From NCBI RefSeq assembly GCF_000013045.1, contig NC_007677.1, positions 1,178,001 through 1,242,000 on the forward strand: a DNA stretch of 64,000 bases, in the 5' to 3' direction. Of the stretch, positions 9,545 through 18,294 are shown piece by piece. A program made the position numbers and the translations under genes. Under the pieces are notes generated by a model, which saw only the letters and a program-made list of their open reading frames with translations, made no database searches and had not been told where the DNA came from. Position 1 is the stretch's first letter, and each line of letters opens with the position of its first letter. The DNA is from Salinibacter ruber DSM 13855 (lineage in GTDB: Bacteria > Bacteroidota > Rhodothermia > Rhodothermales > Salinibacteraceae).

Positions 9545-9629
9545 CGCGGAGAGGGCGGATGGTACGAGGCAGAGTGTCTATCGGGGCGTGGGGCGCGCGC
9601 CGCCCCGCGTCACCGTGAGGCGTTCCTGG

Positions 9630-10784
9630 TCAGTCGGTCGGCGGGGTGGGAAGCGACGAGCTGCCCTCGTACGGCGTGCCCGCCGCCGTGGTGCTATCGT
9701 ACTGCTGGGCAATGCTGACCGGGGCGCCCGGGGACACGTCGTTCTGTCCCACAACGATGACCTCGTCGGTGGCGGAGAGGCCCGACTCTACGACGACGAG
9801 TCCCCCGCTGGAGGGACCGAGCGCGAGGGTGCGTTTCCGGGCCACGTCCGTCGAGTCGGTTCGCTCCGCCACGTAGGCGTGCGTGCCGGACTCGTCCCGA
9901 ACGACGGCCGAGCGGGGAATCGTGATGGCGCTGTCGATGACGGCGCGGGTGACACGGAGGTTGACGCCCATCTCGGGCTTCAGTGTGCCGCGCTCGTTCG
10001 ACACGGTCGCTTCGATGCTGAAGGTGCGGCTCTCAGGGTCAATTGTGCTTCCCACGAATGTGACCTCGGCGGTGCGGACCCCCGCCCCGTAGCGCCGAAA
10101 GTCGAGCTGCACGGGCGTGCCCGCCTGAATGTCGTTGGCGTAGCGCTCCGGAACGCCGGCGGTGACCTTGACCCGGCGGGTGTTCACCAGGCGCGCGATT
10201 CGAGTGCCCGGCGAGGCCTGCTCGCCCACCTCGGTAAACCGCTCCTCGATGCTGCCGGCGAAGGGCGCTCGTATCTGCGCGTTGTTGAGCCGGGTTTGGG
10301 CCTGGGAGAGCGCGGCCCGTGCCTGGTTGCGCTCCGAGCGCACCTGCTCAAACTCCAACGCGCTGATCACGGAGTCGCGGTAAAGCGGCTGCTGGCGCTG
10401 GAAGCGATCCTGGGCCAGGTCGTACTGGGCGCGTGCCTGCTCGACTGCCGCCTCGGCCTCTTCTGCGTCGATCTCGGCCACGATCTCGTCCTCCTCTACG
10501 CGCGTGCCTAGGTCCCGAAGCATCGTCACGGGCCCGCTGGTCTGGGCCGAGAGTGTGGCGTCGTCGAGGGCCTCTACGCTGCCGGTCAGGCTAACGACAT
10601 CGGTGAACGAGCTGGGGGACAGGACGAGGGTTTCCACCCGGGAGGCCTGGGGCGTGCGCCCCTGGCCGGCCCCCTCCGAGGCGGCGCCGTTGGTACACGC
10701 AGTCGTTCCTGCCAGGAGGCTGAGGAGCAGTGCGGCCGCGACCGGGCGCGACCAGGAGAGGAAAGAAACCGTGGGCCAATGCAT
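9630..10784 (-). CDS. RND periplasmic adaptor (membrane fusion) lipoprotein
   Basis: A 384-residue HlyD-family adaptor linking the pump to TolC. The signal segment AAALLLSLLAGTTAC suggests lipid attachment at Cys, although the lipobox is imperfect. The first lipoyl half is near VSLTGSVEALDDATLSAQTSG, the helical hairpin spans about AEEAEAAVEQARAQYDLAQDR to ALSQAQTRLNNAQ, and the second lipoyl half is RAPFAGSIEERFTEVGEQASPG. Beta-barrel and membrane-proximal domains follow. The ATG at 10784 places the signal sequence properly; an in-frame ATG at 10832 would add 16 residues. It lies 85 bp upstream of the pump gene and 104 bp after the TolC stop. Confidence 0.9.
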   Translation of the reverse strand: MHWPTVSFLSWSRPVAAALLLSLLAGTTACTNGAASEGAGQGRTPQASRVETLVLSPSSFTDVVSLTGSVEALDDATLSAQTSGPVTMLRDLGTRVEEDEIVAEIDAEEAEAAVEQARAQYDLAQDRFQRQQPLYRDSVISALEFEQVRSERNQARAALSQAQTRLNNAQIRAPFAGSIEERFTEVGEQASPGTRIARLVNTRRVKVTAGVPERYANDIQAGTPVQLDFRRYGAGVRTAEVTFVGSTIDPESRTFSIEATVSNERGTLKPEMGVNLRVTRAVIDSAITIPRSAVVRDESGTHAYVAERTDSTDVARKRTLALGPSSGGLVVVESGLSATDEVIVVGQNDVSPGAPVSIAQQYDSTTAAGTPYEGSSSLPTPPTD

Positions 10785-10888
10785 CGGGAAGCGGGGAAAC
10801 GTTGTCGGAAAGGAAGAAGGGCCAAAAGGCATGTCGCGTAGACGGAGCCGTTCTGAAGCGTGCCGCCGGGCTGGGCGGAGACGCCGCG

Positions 10889-12571
10889 TTATTCGAGGCG
10901 GGCGGTCTCGAAGGAGGCGGCGTCCGGCACCCCGGCGGGCTGTCCGACGGCGGTTTCGAAGGCGCTCTTGGCGTTCATGTAATCCCGGACGGCCTGCAGG
11001 TAGTTGAGGCGGCTCTGGTCGAGCTGCCGCGAGGCCTCGCGCACCCGAAACGGACTGGAGACGCCCTGCCCGAGCCGCTGCTGGGCGAAGCGGTAGTTGG
11101 TACGGGCGGTCTCCAGGTTCGTGGACTGGGATTGAATCCGCTGGCGCGCCGCCTCCAGATTCCGCAGGGCGCGCTGCACCTGAATGCGGACGGACTGGCG
11201 GAGCTGGGACACCTGCAGCTCGGCGCGCTGCACCGCCACCTCCTGCTGTTGGATGCTCGACCGCCGCTGAAAGCCGTCGAAAAGATTCCAGCTCAGCTCC
11301 AGGCCGACGCTGAGCGAGGGATTCCAGTACGAGTCCGCGAAGACACCCCGTGTCCGCGTGTCGAACTCAAACGGATCGGTCGGGTCCGAAATCACGGAGG
11401 TCCGGTCGCTCGGGATGCGCCCGGACATCGACAGGTTCGCCACCGCCGCGACGGTGGGGAAGTAGCGGGCCTGCTCCGTGTCCTTGCGCACCTCTTGCAG
11501 CTCGGCGTTGAGGCGGGCCCGCTCCAAATCTGACCGGTTTCGGAGGGCCCGATCTACGGCACTTTGGACCGAGACCTCGGCGTACTGGTCGCGCTGGTCG
11601 GCCTCTAAGTCGCCGGTGAGTTGGATTGCGGCGTCGGCGTCGATGCCCATGGTCTGCTTCAACCCATCGAGGGCCGAGGCGTAGTCGGATCGGGCCTGCA
11701 CCAGTTGCGTCTCGCGGTTGGCCCGCTCCACCTCTGCGCTCAGGCGCTCGGACTTCGGCACGGTGCCGGCCGAGACCTGCTGGGACACCTCGCGAAATGT
11801 TTCTTGCGCCCGCTGCAGGCCCTGCCGGGCCACGTCGATCTGTGCACGGGCCAGGAGGGCGTCGTGGTAGGCCTGCCGCACCTCGTTGACGAGCACCCGC
11901 TTTTGCCGATCGAGGGCCGTCTGGTTGAGGTCCTTGAGCGTCTGGGCCCCCTGCACCGCCGCGATGGCCTGGCCGTTGTAGAGCGTCTGCCGGAGGCGGA
12001 GGGCCCCGGTGAACTGGTTGGCCACCCCGAATGGGTTTCCTCCCCCACTGCCCGGCGTAATGCCGGCCTCCCGGCGCCCGGCCTGCTGGCGCCTCCGAAA
12101 CTCCTCGATGGTGATGGGATCGGGATTCGGGTTCCCATCCGTCCGGAGCTGTTCGTTGAACGTGACCCACTCCGACGCGCCGCCGCCCGAGAAGAGCCCC
12201 GTGACGTCGCTGCCGGCGAACGGATTGGCGGTCCTGATATTGCGGGTGTAATTGCCGGTGGCGTCGAGCTGGGGGTACAACCGCCCCCACGCGCTCTGGA
12301 TGCGGGCGTCGGCGTTGCGCACGTCGAGCTGCACGTCCCGCAGGGAATAGCTCTCCTCCAGAGCGACCTGAATTGCGTCGGTGACGGAGAGCAGGGTGCC
12401 CGACCGGCGACGAGCGGATGCCCGGTCCCGTGAGGTGTCTGGGTGGGCTGTGGTGTCCGAGTGGCGGATCGGCTCAATCGGCTGGGCCGGTGCGGCCGAC
12501 GGCGCGAGAAGAACCGCGCAGGCGCACACCGCCAGCCCGACGGCCAAAAGCGAGGAATGGGAGGTACGCAT
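10889..12571 (-). CDS. TolC-family outer-membrane efflux protein
   Basis: A 560-residue outer-membrane channel of the tripartite pump. The signal peptide is residues 1-29 (hydrophobic VGLAVCACAVLLAP, ending AAPAQ). Two similar long-helix halves follow, with the usual Gln/Arg/Ala-rich coiled-coil segments, such as LAVGLELSWNLFDGFQRRSSIQQQE and YRFAQQRLGQGVSSPFRVREASRQLDQSRLNYLQAVRDYMNAKSAFETAVG split over the C-terminal half. The ATG at 12571 (MRTSHSS) is preferred. An in-frame ATG at 12631 would overlap the tetR gene and precede the signal peptide with 20 unlikely residues. Confidence 0.92.
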   Translation of the reverse strand: MRTSHSSLLAVGLAVCACAVLLAPSAAPAQPIEPIRHSDTTAHPDTSRDRASARRRSGTLLSVTDAIQVALEESYSLRDVQLDVRNADARIQSAWGRLYPQLDATGNYTRNIRTANPFAGSDVTGLFSGGGASEWVTFNEQLRTDGNPNPDPITIEEFRRRQQAGRREAGITPGSGGGNPFGVANQFTGALRLRQTLYNGQAIAAVQGAQTLKDLNQTALDRQKRVLVNEVRQAYHDALLARAQIDVARQGLQRAQETFREVSQQVSAGTVPKSERLSAEVERANRETQLVQARSDYASALDGLKQTMGIDADAAIQLTGDLEADQRDQYAEVSVQSAVDRALRNRSDLERARLNAELQEVRKDTEQARYFPTVAAVANLSMSGRIPSDRTSVISDPTDPFEFDTRTRGVFADSYWNPSLSVGLELSWNLFDGFQRRSSIQQQEVAVQRAELQVSQLRQSVRIQVQRALRNLEAARQRIQSQSTNLETARTNYRFAQQRLGQGVSSPFRVREASRQLDQSRLNYLQAVRDYMNAKSAFETAVGQPAGVPDAASFETARLE

Positions 12572-12608
12572 GAGAGGCGTCGTCACGTCGGATGGAGGAT
12601 CGAACACG

Positions 12609-13310
12609 TCACGCAGAGGCCGAGGAGGCATCCCCGACCGCCAGGCCGTCGAACAGAATGGTCGTTAGGGCGTCGGCCGCCCGGTCGGGGTTGTTCAGGG
12701 GACGAACCGCGCCGGCGGGGCCGTCGGTGGGGGCGTGGTCGCCCTCAAGAATGTGGTGCGTCCCCATGCTCCGGAGGCTCGTGAACAGGACGTTCGCCAC
12801 CAGTGTGGGGGAGAGGCGTCGAATCTCCGCCTGGTCCATTGCCTCACGGAGCACAGGCACAAGGGTGCCCAGCACACGCTCCTGCTGCTTCTCGAAAAAC
12901 TCGACGCGCTCGGTCTCGTCGCTGAACGCAATGGTGTGAACCTCCTTCACCAGAACGAGAAACAGGTCCTGCTGGTCGCGAACCATCTCGAAGTAGCGCA
13001 CCACGAACTCGTGGACCGTGTCCCGCAGCGGACGGCCGCCGGGGGACGCGTGGAAGACCGTCCGGATGAGCCCTTCTAGCTCCTGGGAGGCCTCGTCGAA
13101 AACGGCGAGAAAGAGCTCTTCCTTTCCCCCTTCGAAGTAGTTGTACAGCGTCCCCTTGCCGAACTCTGCCCGCTCCGCAATTTCGTCGAGCGTAGCGTCG
13201 GCGTATCCCTCCTCCGCGAAGACGGCCCGTGCGGCATCGAGCATGGCCTGTCGTCGTCGCTTGCGCTCACGCTCGCGACGGGACAGAGACGGATCGGGGG
13301 AACTGGCCAT
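12609..13310 (-). CDS. TetR/AcrR-family repressor of the efflux operon
   Basis: A 233-residue regulator and the first gene of the operon. The N-terminal helix-turn-helix covers about residues 20-65 ([37 protein letters not shown] split by its turn) and is preceded by a basic [10 protein letters not shown] tail. The C-terminal ligand-binding domain is variable, as usual. It lies 37 bp upstream of tolC, so it probably controls its own operon through the inverted repeat at 13347-13379. The inducer is unknown. Confidence 0.92.
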   Translation of the reverse strand: MASSPDPSLSRRERERKRRRQAMLDAARAVFAEEGYADATLDEIAERAEFGKGTLYNYFEGGKEELFLAVFDEASQELEGLIRTVFHASPGGRPLRDTVHEFVVRYFEMVRDQQDLFLVLVKEVHTIAFSDETERVEFFEKQQERVLGTLVPVLREAMDQAEIRRLSPTLVANVLFTSLRSMGTHHILEGDHAPTDGPAGAVRPLNNPDRAADALTTILFDGLAVGDASSASA

Positions 13311-13346
13311 GAAGCGAAGTGCCCGGATGGCTGAACGGTCAGAATA

Positions 13347-13379
13347 TGACTACTGAGTCACCGAGTGACCGTATAGTCA
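13347..13379. promoter_or_regulatory. Candidate operator for the TetR regulator
   Basis: A 33-bp symmetric element centred on 13363, 37 bp upstream of the tetR start. Outer half-sites are TGACTA (13347-13352) and TAGTCA (13374-13379). Inner half-sites are GTCAC (13357-13361) and GTGAC (13365-13369). The same TGAC core occurs four times with two-fold symmetry, which suits binding of two TetR dimers. The position between the regulator and its upstream neighbour supports autoregulation. Confidence 0.65.
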
Positions 13380-13564
13380 CTTCGCGGGCGATCCGTTCGG
13401 TGCGTTTGGGAAACGCGCCATGAAGATTGGGCGGGGATCCTGCGAAGGAGCGACCGTGGTCGGGGCTCCACAGGATGCGACCGTATCGACCCCCTGGATC
13501 CAGATGGGGATGGCCTCCGTGGAGGCGAGGCCTGGGGGCCGAGAGCAGTGCCACGTGCCGCGCA

Positions 13565-14908
13565 TTAGCGCTCCACCGCGGCGCAGCCGAGTCCCTCCAG
13601 CGACTCGTTCAGGAGCGACAGGCTTTCGGTGGTGTCCACGCGGGCCTCAAGCCGGGTCAGCAGGTTGAGCAGGCCGACCAGGGCCTTATTGAGAAAGATG
13701 AAGTGCGGAGACCCTGTGGCGGCGCGGAGGTGGGAGGCCTGCTCGAAGCAGTCCTGCAGGCGGTCCCGAAAGGCCGGGTCGCCAAAGTCGAAGGACGACT
13801 GGCGGTAGGGCTCTACGATAAGCGATCCGTACTCGTCGAAGAAGTGGCGCAGCTCCTCCTGGGTCTCTGCCGGGAGGCCGTCGTGGAGGATGTCGAGGGT
13901 GTAAAGAAGGTCGGTGATCTGGTCCTCGTCGCCGGCCATGCGGGCCCGGAAGAGGCGCAGCATGTCGTCGCGGAACTGCTGGGGAAAGGTCTTCACGCAG
14001 CCGAAGTCGATGACCCCGAGCCGCCCGTCGTCGCGGAAGAGGAAGTTGCCGGGATGGGTGTCGGCGTGGAGGGTACGGGCATTGCCCGCCACCTGCTCGT
14101 GGAGAAAGTCCCACAGCAGCTGCCCAAATCGATCACGCTCGCCTGGGCTCGGATCCGCATCGAGGAAGGCATCGAGGTGCTGGCCGTCGACGTGCGTCAT
14201 CGTCAGGACCGTCTCGGCCGTCCGGTCGGGGACCGGGCGGGGGACGACGAGCTTCTCCCCGTCGTACTGGTCCGCGAAGTGGTCGATGTTCTGCGCCTCA
14301 TTGAGGTAGTCTGTTTCCTCCTGGAGCCGGGCCTTCACCTCCTCAAAATGGGCGTCCACCCCGTCGCCCTGAATCAGGCGCTCGAACAGCGTGCGGGCCA
14401 CCGACAGGTCGGACTCGATGGTCTCCCGCACGTTCGGATACTGCACCTTCACCGCGACGTCCCGGCCGTCGTCCAGGCGCGCCCGGTGGACCTGCCCGAG
14501 CGAGGCGGCCGCCATCGCCTCCGGCTCGAAGTCGTCGAAGAGCAGCTCCGGAAAGCGCCCGAGCCCGTCCCGAATCCGCTTGCGCACCAGCGCCTTGTTC
14601 ATCGGCGGCACGCTGTACTGCGCCTCCGCCATCACCTCCATGAACTCGTCCGGCAGCAGCCCGGTGTCCATGCTCATCGACTGGGCGAGCTTGAGGGCCG
14701 TCCCGCGGAGGCGGGTAAACTCCTCGAAGAGATCGCGGGCGTTCTGTGCGTTAAGCTCTCGCTTCCGCGCCTCCTCCTCCGCACCGGTGGCCCGGTCCAT
14801 GAGGTACTGGGCGTAGTTCTTGCCCACCTTCAGCCCCGTCTTGGCGAACAGGCCGCTCCGCTCCAGCTTGGAGGCGGGAAAGTCGTCGGAGGCGTCGTCG
14901 GTGCTCAT
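13565..14908 (-). CDS. ABC1/AarF (UbiB-like) atypical kinase
   Basis: A 447-residue protein of the ABC1/COQ8/UbiB family of protein-kinase-like ATPases, often tied to isoprenoid lipid or quinone metabolism. Visible motifs are the KxGQ-type element written here as LKLAQSMS, the Ala-rich loop MAAASLGQVHRA, the Lys strand VAVKVQYP, the catalytic-loop equivalent ADTHPGNFLF, and the metal-binding IDFG. A long upstream in-frame extension to 15307 is rejected because it contains repeat sequence and has no homology-like content. The ATG at 14908 opens MSTDDASDDFPASKLER. The TetR-like gene at 15064 lies upstream on the same strand. Confidence 0.88.
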   Translation of the reverse strand: MSTDDASDDFPASKLERSGLFAKTGLKVGKNYAQYLMDRATGAEEEARKRELNAQNARDLFEEFTRLRGTALKLAQSMSMDTGLLPDEFMEVMAEAQYSVPPMNKALVRKRIRDGLGRFPELLFDDFEPEAMAAASLGQVHRARLDDGRDVAVKVQYPNVRETIESDLSVARTLFERLIQGDGVDAHFEEVKARLQEETDYLNEAQNIDHFADQYDGEKLVVPRPVPDRTAETVLTMTHVDGQHLDAFLDADPSPGERDRFGQLLWDFLHEQVAGNARTLHADTHPGNFLFRDDGRLGVIDFGCVKTFPQQFRDDMLRLFRARMAGDEDQITDLLYTLDILHDGLPAETQEELRHFFDEYGSLIVEPYRQSSFDFGDPAFRDRLQDCFEQASHLRAATGSPHFIFLNKALVGLLNLLTRLEARVDTTESLSLLNESLEGLGCAAVER

Positions 14909-14966
14909 GCTGCGTCGAAGTTCATGAAAGGTGCTGCGGAAAAGGGAAACGGCCGAAGCGGAAGAA

Positions 14967-15029
14967 GTATTGCGTACGGTGTATTTCGTATTGCGCAATA
15001 GCTCCGATACGCAACACGCACTACGAAAC
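14967..15029. repeat. Intergenic repeat, copy A (GTATTGCG/GTATTTCG units)
   Basis: Direct and inverted copies of a short unit: GTATTGCGTAC at 14967-14977, GTATTTCGTATTGCG from 14981, the perfect palindrome TATTGCGCAATA at 14989-15000, and GATACGCAACACGCACTACG from 15006. The same unit occurs at 20887-20949. It lies in the 155-bp gap between the ABC1-like and TetR-like genes. Confidence 0.6.
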
Positions 15030-15063
15030 CCTCGAACAGGGCAACACGGTCTGGACGTGGACA

Positions 15064-15702
15064 CTACGTTCCGGAAAAGAGCCGCCCCACGATCGGGAGC
15101 CGCCCGATCCCCAGCGAATCGTGCTGTACGATGTGCCAGGCAAGATTCAGACCACTGGATACGCCGCGGAAGGTCACCAGTTCGGCGACGAACGCAACGA
15201 GCTTGTCGACGAGCGCCGTGGTGGCCTCCTGGTCCTCGGTTTCGTCCCGGATCCAGTGGCGGATGAGGGCGAACGTGACCTCGGTCAGCACTTCGTGCAC
15301 CGGCCACAGGCCCGTGACGAGCTGGTTTGTGCCCGGCACGAGGCCATCCTCCGTCAGGAGGCCGCGGAGGGCGCTCCGCACCCCGGTTCGGAACGAGGAC
15401 TGGTAGCGGGCCCGGTCGTCGAAGGTGGCCTGGACGAATGCGCGGTGCTCCCCGAGCGCGTCGAGCAGAATGTAGTAGAACGACGCCAGCCGCTCCTCGA
15501 AGGAGAAGTCCTCGTAGCCGGTCGTGGCCGCCGTGAGCATCCGGTACTGCTCCAGCGTAAGGTCGTAGAAGGCCGGGGGCAGTTCGTCGACCGTCTCGAA
15601 GTGGGCCTCGAACACGGCCCGTTCAACCTCGGCGTCGGCACAGACCGCCGGCACGGTCAGGGGCGCCTCCTGCTCTCTGCGGAGCCGTAGGGCCGATTCC
15701 AC
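15064..15702 (-). CDS. TetR-like regulator with degenerate N-terminus
   Basis: A 212-residue protein from a GTG at 15702. Its C-terminal two thirds are alpha-helical and resemble TetR ligand domains (DFSFEERLASFYYILLDAL, VHEVLTEVTFALIRHWIRDE). The N-terminus reads ESALRLRREQEAPLTVPAVCADAEVERAVFEAHFETVDELPPAFYD, which resembles a TetR HTH that has lost part of its consensus. The frame is open upstream to 15787 without ATG, GTG or TTG. A rare ATT at 15741 would add the plausible leader IPDPDAFAEKKQLV. It precedes the ABC1-like gene on the same strand and may act with it. DNA binding is uncertain. Confidence 0.6.
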   Translation of the reverse strand: MESALRLRREQEAPLTVPAVCADAEVERAVFEAHFETVDELPPAFYDLTLEQYRMLTAATTGYEDFSFEERLASFYYILLDALGEHRAFVQATFDDRARYQSSFRTGVRSALRGLLTEDGLVPGTNQLVTGLWPVHEVLTEVTFALIRHWIRDETEDQEATTALVDKLVAFVAELVTFRGVSSGLNLAWHIVQHDSLGIGRLPIVGRLFSGT

Positions 15703-15881
15703 GAGCTGCTTTTTCTCGGCGAACGCGTCGGGGTCGGGAATGGGGCAGAGAGAAAAAGAAATGGACAGGCATTGAGAGGGCCCTTACGCACGATTCCGTA
15801 GGATTTTCCACGGGCCGCGGTGCCGGACGCCGAACAGGCTCCATCGGGCCGCGTCCACTCCCAAACGCATCCATTCGCGCC

Positions 15882-17186
15882 CTACGCCGGGACGTCGTTC
15901 TCGGGCACCCCCGTGGCCGTCTCCGTGTCGGGGTGGCTGCTCCATTCGTACCACCCGCCGTCGTAGACCGAAATGTTGGGCCATCCCATCAGGTAGGCGT
16001 TCATAAACGCCTCGCTGCCGCGCCAGCCCGTACCGCAGTAAAACGCGATGTGCTTGTCGGGCGTGATGCCCATCTCGGCCCACTTCCCGGCGATCTCCGA
16101 AAACTCCCGCGTCGTGTAGTCGAAATTGCGGTAGTTCTCCATGTGGTAGGCGTCGCTTCCACAGTTGCCGAACACCGCCCCCGGGATGCGGCCGGTCTTG
16201 TCGATGTAGTGGTAGCCGCTCCGCTCCCCAATGAACTCGGCCCAACTGCGCACGCTGACGAGGTCGCCGTCGTCGGCCTCCAGAAGGGCCTTCGCCTCGT
16301 CGAGGGTGAGCATGTACTCCGGATGGGCCGGCACCTCGGCCCCGAAGTCATCCACCGGCGCCGGCTCCACGTCGTCGGTCGAAACGTCGTAGCCGGCGGA
16401 CTCCCACGTGCTGATCCCACCGTTGAGGATCTTGACGTCCTCCACCCCGGCGTACAGCATCAACGCCGCACACCGCATCGCGCCCAGGTGGCCGGCGCTC
16501 TGGGCGGGATCGTCCTGGTCGTACGTCGGGTAGGAGAAGCGCCCGTAGAGCACAACGGTGGTGTCGTGGCGAATGCCGTGGTCCTCGAGGGCCGACTTCA
16601 GCTCTTCCGGGGAGCGCCGATTCCACGTCTCTGGCGACTCCAGGGCATTCGTGTTGAGGGGGATGGCGCCGGGGATGTGGCCGTCCTCGTAATCTTGGCG
16701 GTAGCCGAAGTGCGCGTGGCACAGGACATGATCGTCGCCCCGCATGCCGGGGGGCGTCTCGCCGGTGCGGAGGCGCTGCACCCACTCCGGATAGACGAGC
16801 TGTTGGTACCGCTCCATGCGCTGGAGGGGCCGGTCCGGGTCGGGCGCCCAGTCCTCCAAAAAGCCGTCGTAGACGCCGACCGCCTCAAAGCCGAGCCGCG
16901 AGAGCTTATCCGCCATTTCCGCCGCGGCATCGGCGGTGTAGCCGTACACCGTCACGGGGGCATTCTGCGACAGTCCCTTCTCGTCGAGCACCTCCACCCA
17001 GTCCATGTACTGCGTCCATTGCAGGGGCAGGCTCTTGGCGCCCGGCACGTGCCCGCTTCGGGACTCGTCTTGAAGGGGCCAGCCGTTGTAGGCCGCGATG
17101 GGGCGAACGTCGAGAATCGTGTGGTCGGGGTCTTCCGCCTGCAGGGCGAACGCTTCGGTGGAGACGGTGTGGATCGTTTCTTCCAT
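15882..17186 (-). CDS. Sulfurtransferase with three rhodanese-like domains
   Basis: A 434-residue protein with three rhodanese-like modules. The first (about residues 5-130) and second (about 150-280) have the fold signatures, including ILDVRPIAAYNG, HVPGAKSLPL, GHIPGAIPLN and VKILNGGISTWESAGYDV. They lack a catalytic Cys: the loops read VYGYTADAA and LYGRFSYPT. Only the last domain has one, in FYCGTGWRGSEAF, as in thiosulfate and mercaptopyruvate sulfurtransferases. The start at 17186 (MEETIHTVS) is chosen. The frame is open further to 17498 but the extra sequence has no domain-like content. It is probably cytoplasmic. Confidence 0.88.
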   Translation of the reverse strand: MEETIHTVSTEAFALQAEDPDHTILDVRPIAAYNGWPLQDESRSGHVPGAKSLPLQWTQYMDWVEVLDEKGLSQNAPVTVYGYTADAAAEMADKLSRLGFEAVGVYDGFLEDWAPDPDRPLQRMERYQQLVYPEWVQRLRTGETPPGMRGDDHVLCHAHFGYRQDYEDGHIPGAIPLNTNALESPETWNRRSPEELKSALEDHGIRHDTTVVLYGRFSYPTYDQDDPAQSAGHLGAMRCAALMLYAGVEDVKILNGGISTWESAGYDVSTDDVEPAPVDDFGAEVPAHPEYMLTLDEAKALLEADDGDLVSVRSWAEFIGERSGYHYIDKTGRIPGAVFGNCGSDAYHMENYRNFDYTTREFSEIAGKWAEMGITPDKHIAFYCGTGWRGSEAFMNAYLMGWPNISVYDGGWYEWSSHPDTETATGVPENDVPA

Positions 17187-17675
17187 CAGTCCGGGGAGGA
17201 GGCATAACAGAAAAACGCTCGCCAACGAATTTGAGGGAGCGGGCGATAAGACGCAACTCTCGAAGGCCGTCGCTGGACATCCGAATACAGAAAAACCCGC
17301 AACAACTTTAGCGGAGCGTCGGAGCAAGGCGGCGGGACGTGGGCGAGACCCGGCACAGACCCCGGTGGATCGACGGATGCCGCGTGCGCCCGGCCCGGCG
17401 CCTGCAGTCCCCCCCCGAGGGAGGAGGACGGCAAACCAGAGAATGGCGAGTGCCCCCAGAAGCGGTGCCCGCCCGAGCCGGCTCGACCGCCATCGCATGC
17501 GTTCGGCCTCGGACGTTCCGGCGGTCGAGCGACCGCTCCCCGCGGCAGGGCGGCGCTGGCCGACGGGGTTCGCTGTCTCCGTCTCGCGTGGGGCCGAGTC
17601 TACAGGAGGAAAGACCGAAGTGACAGAAAAGGCACCGTCGGGGGGCAGACGAGCAGCCGCCCGTGCACGTGGTGC
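17187..17675. other. Gene-free stretch upstream of the sulfurtransferase
   Basis: 489 bp between the sulfurtransferase start and the end of the CoA-binding gene, both on the minus strand. The minus-strand frame continuous with the sulfurtransferase encodes one hydrophobic stretch near 17410-17490 (LLGALAILWFAVLL), but the rest looks non-coding. No terminator or repeat was recognised. Confidence 0.4.
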
Positions 17676-18107
17676 TCACGCGAGGAGCCGGTCGTACTCG
17701 ATTTTGATGCACCGGTTGCGCACGTAGGGCAGCCCCGCCTCTTCGGCCTGGGCCTTTGCTTCCGTGGTCGACACCCCGAGCTGCGTCCAGATCACCGGAT
17801 GCTCGTCCGTCTGCTCGACGCGCTCAATTGTCGACCGGACCATGTCCGCCGTGTGCTCTGGGGCACGGAAGATATCGACGATGTCGAGGTTCACCGCCGC
17901 CGGGAGGCTCGGCAAATCCGGATAGCACGGTTCGCCCAGCACCTTGTCGTAGTTCGGGTTGACCGGCACGATGCGGTAGCCGCGGTCCTGCAGGTACCGG
18001 GCAATCTTGTGGCTCGTGCGCGTCGGGGTGGCCGAGCAGCCGACCACCGCAATCGTGTCGGCCGTGTCGAGCACAGTGAGCAGGTCCAGGGACGGATTGT
18101 CGGGCAT
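17676..18107 (-). CDS. CoA-binding protein (YccU-like)
   Basis: A 143-residue single-domain Rossmann protein of the CoA-binding family. The nucleotide-binding opening is TIAVVGCSATPTRTSHKIARYL, followed by GYRIVPVNPNYDKVLGEPCYPDL and the family-typical VDIFRAPEH. The C-terminus VIWTQLGVSTTEAKAQAEEAGLPYVRNRCIKIEY is also typical. The physiological role is not established. It is divergent from leuS, with 187 bp between starts. Confidence 0.9.
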   Translation of the reverse strand: MPDNPSLDLLTVLDTADTIAVVGCSATPTRTSHKIARYLQDRGYRIVPVNPNYDKVLGEPCYPDLPSLPAAVNLDIVDIFRAPEHTADMVRSTIERVEQTDEHPVIWTQLGVSTTEAKAQAEEAGLPYVRNRCIKIEYDRLLA

Positions 18108-18294
18108 AGAACGATTGAATTCGTGCGTGGGCAGTGGAGAGGCGGAGGGGCGGTGCTTACCCTATGCCGTACTCCAGGATCCTCTTCTCCCCTCCGTCCC
18201 GTACAATTCGGTGTTCGTTACGACCTGTGCCGAGCACGAAGCGGGGAGCGTCCTCGACGCCACAGTTCACTAGACCGTCCAGCCGCCGCCCGTC

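Noticed and set aside
14909-15307. N-terminal extension of the ABC1-like kinase frame
   Set aside because: It runs through the intergenic repeat and overlaps the TetR-like gene; homology begins after the ATG at 14908.
17187-17498. N-terminal extension of the sulfurtransferase frame with a hydrophobic stretch
   Set aside because: The sulfurtransferase family starts at the ATG at 17186; the extension has no domain-like pattern, and one hydrophobic run is not enough to call a signal peptide or separate gene.
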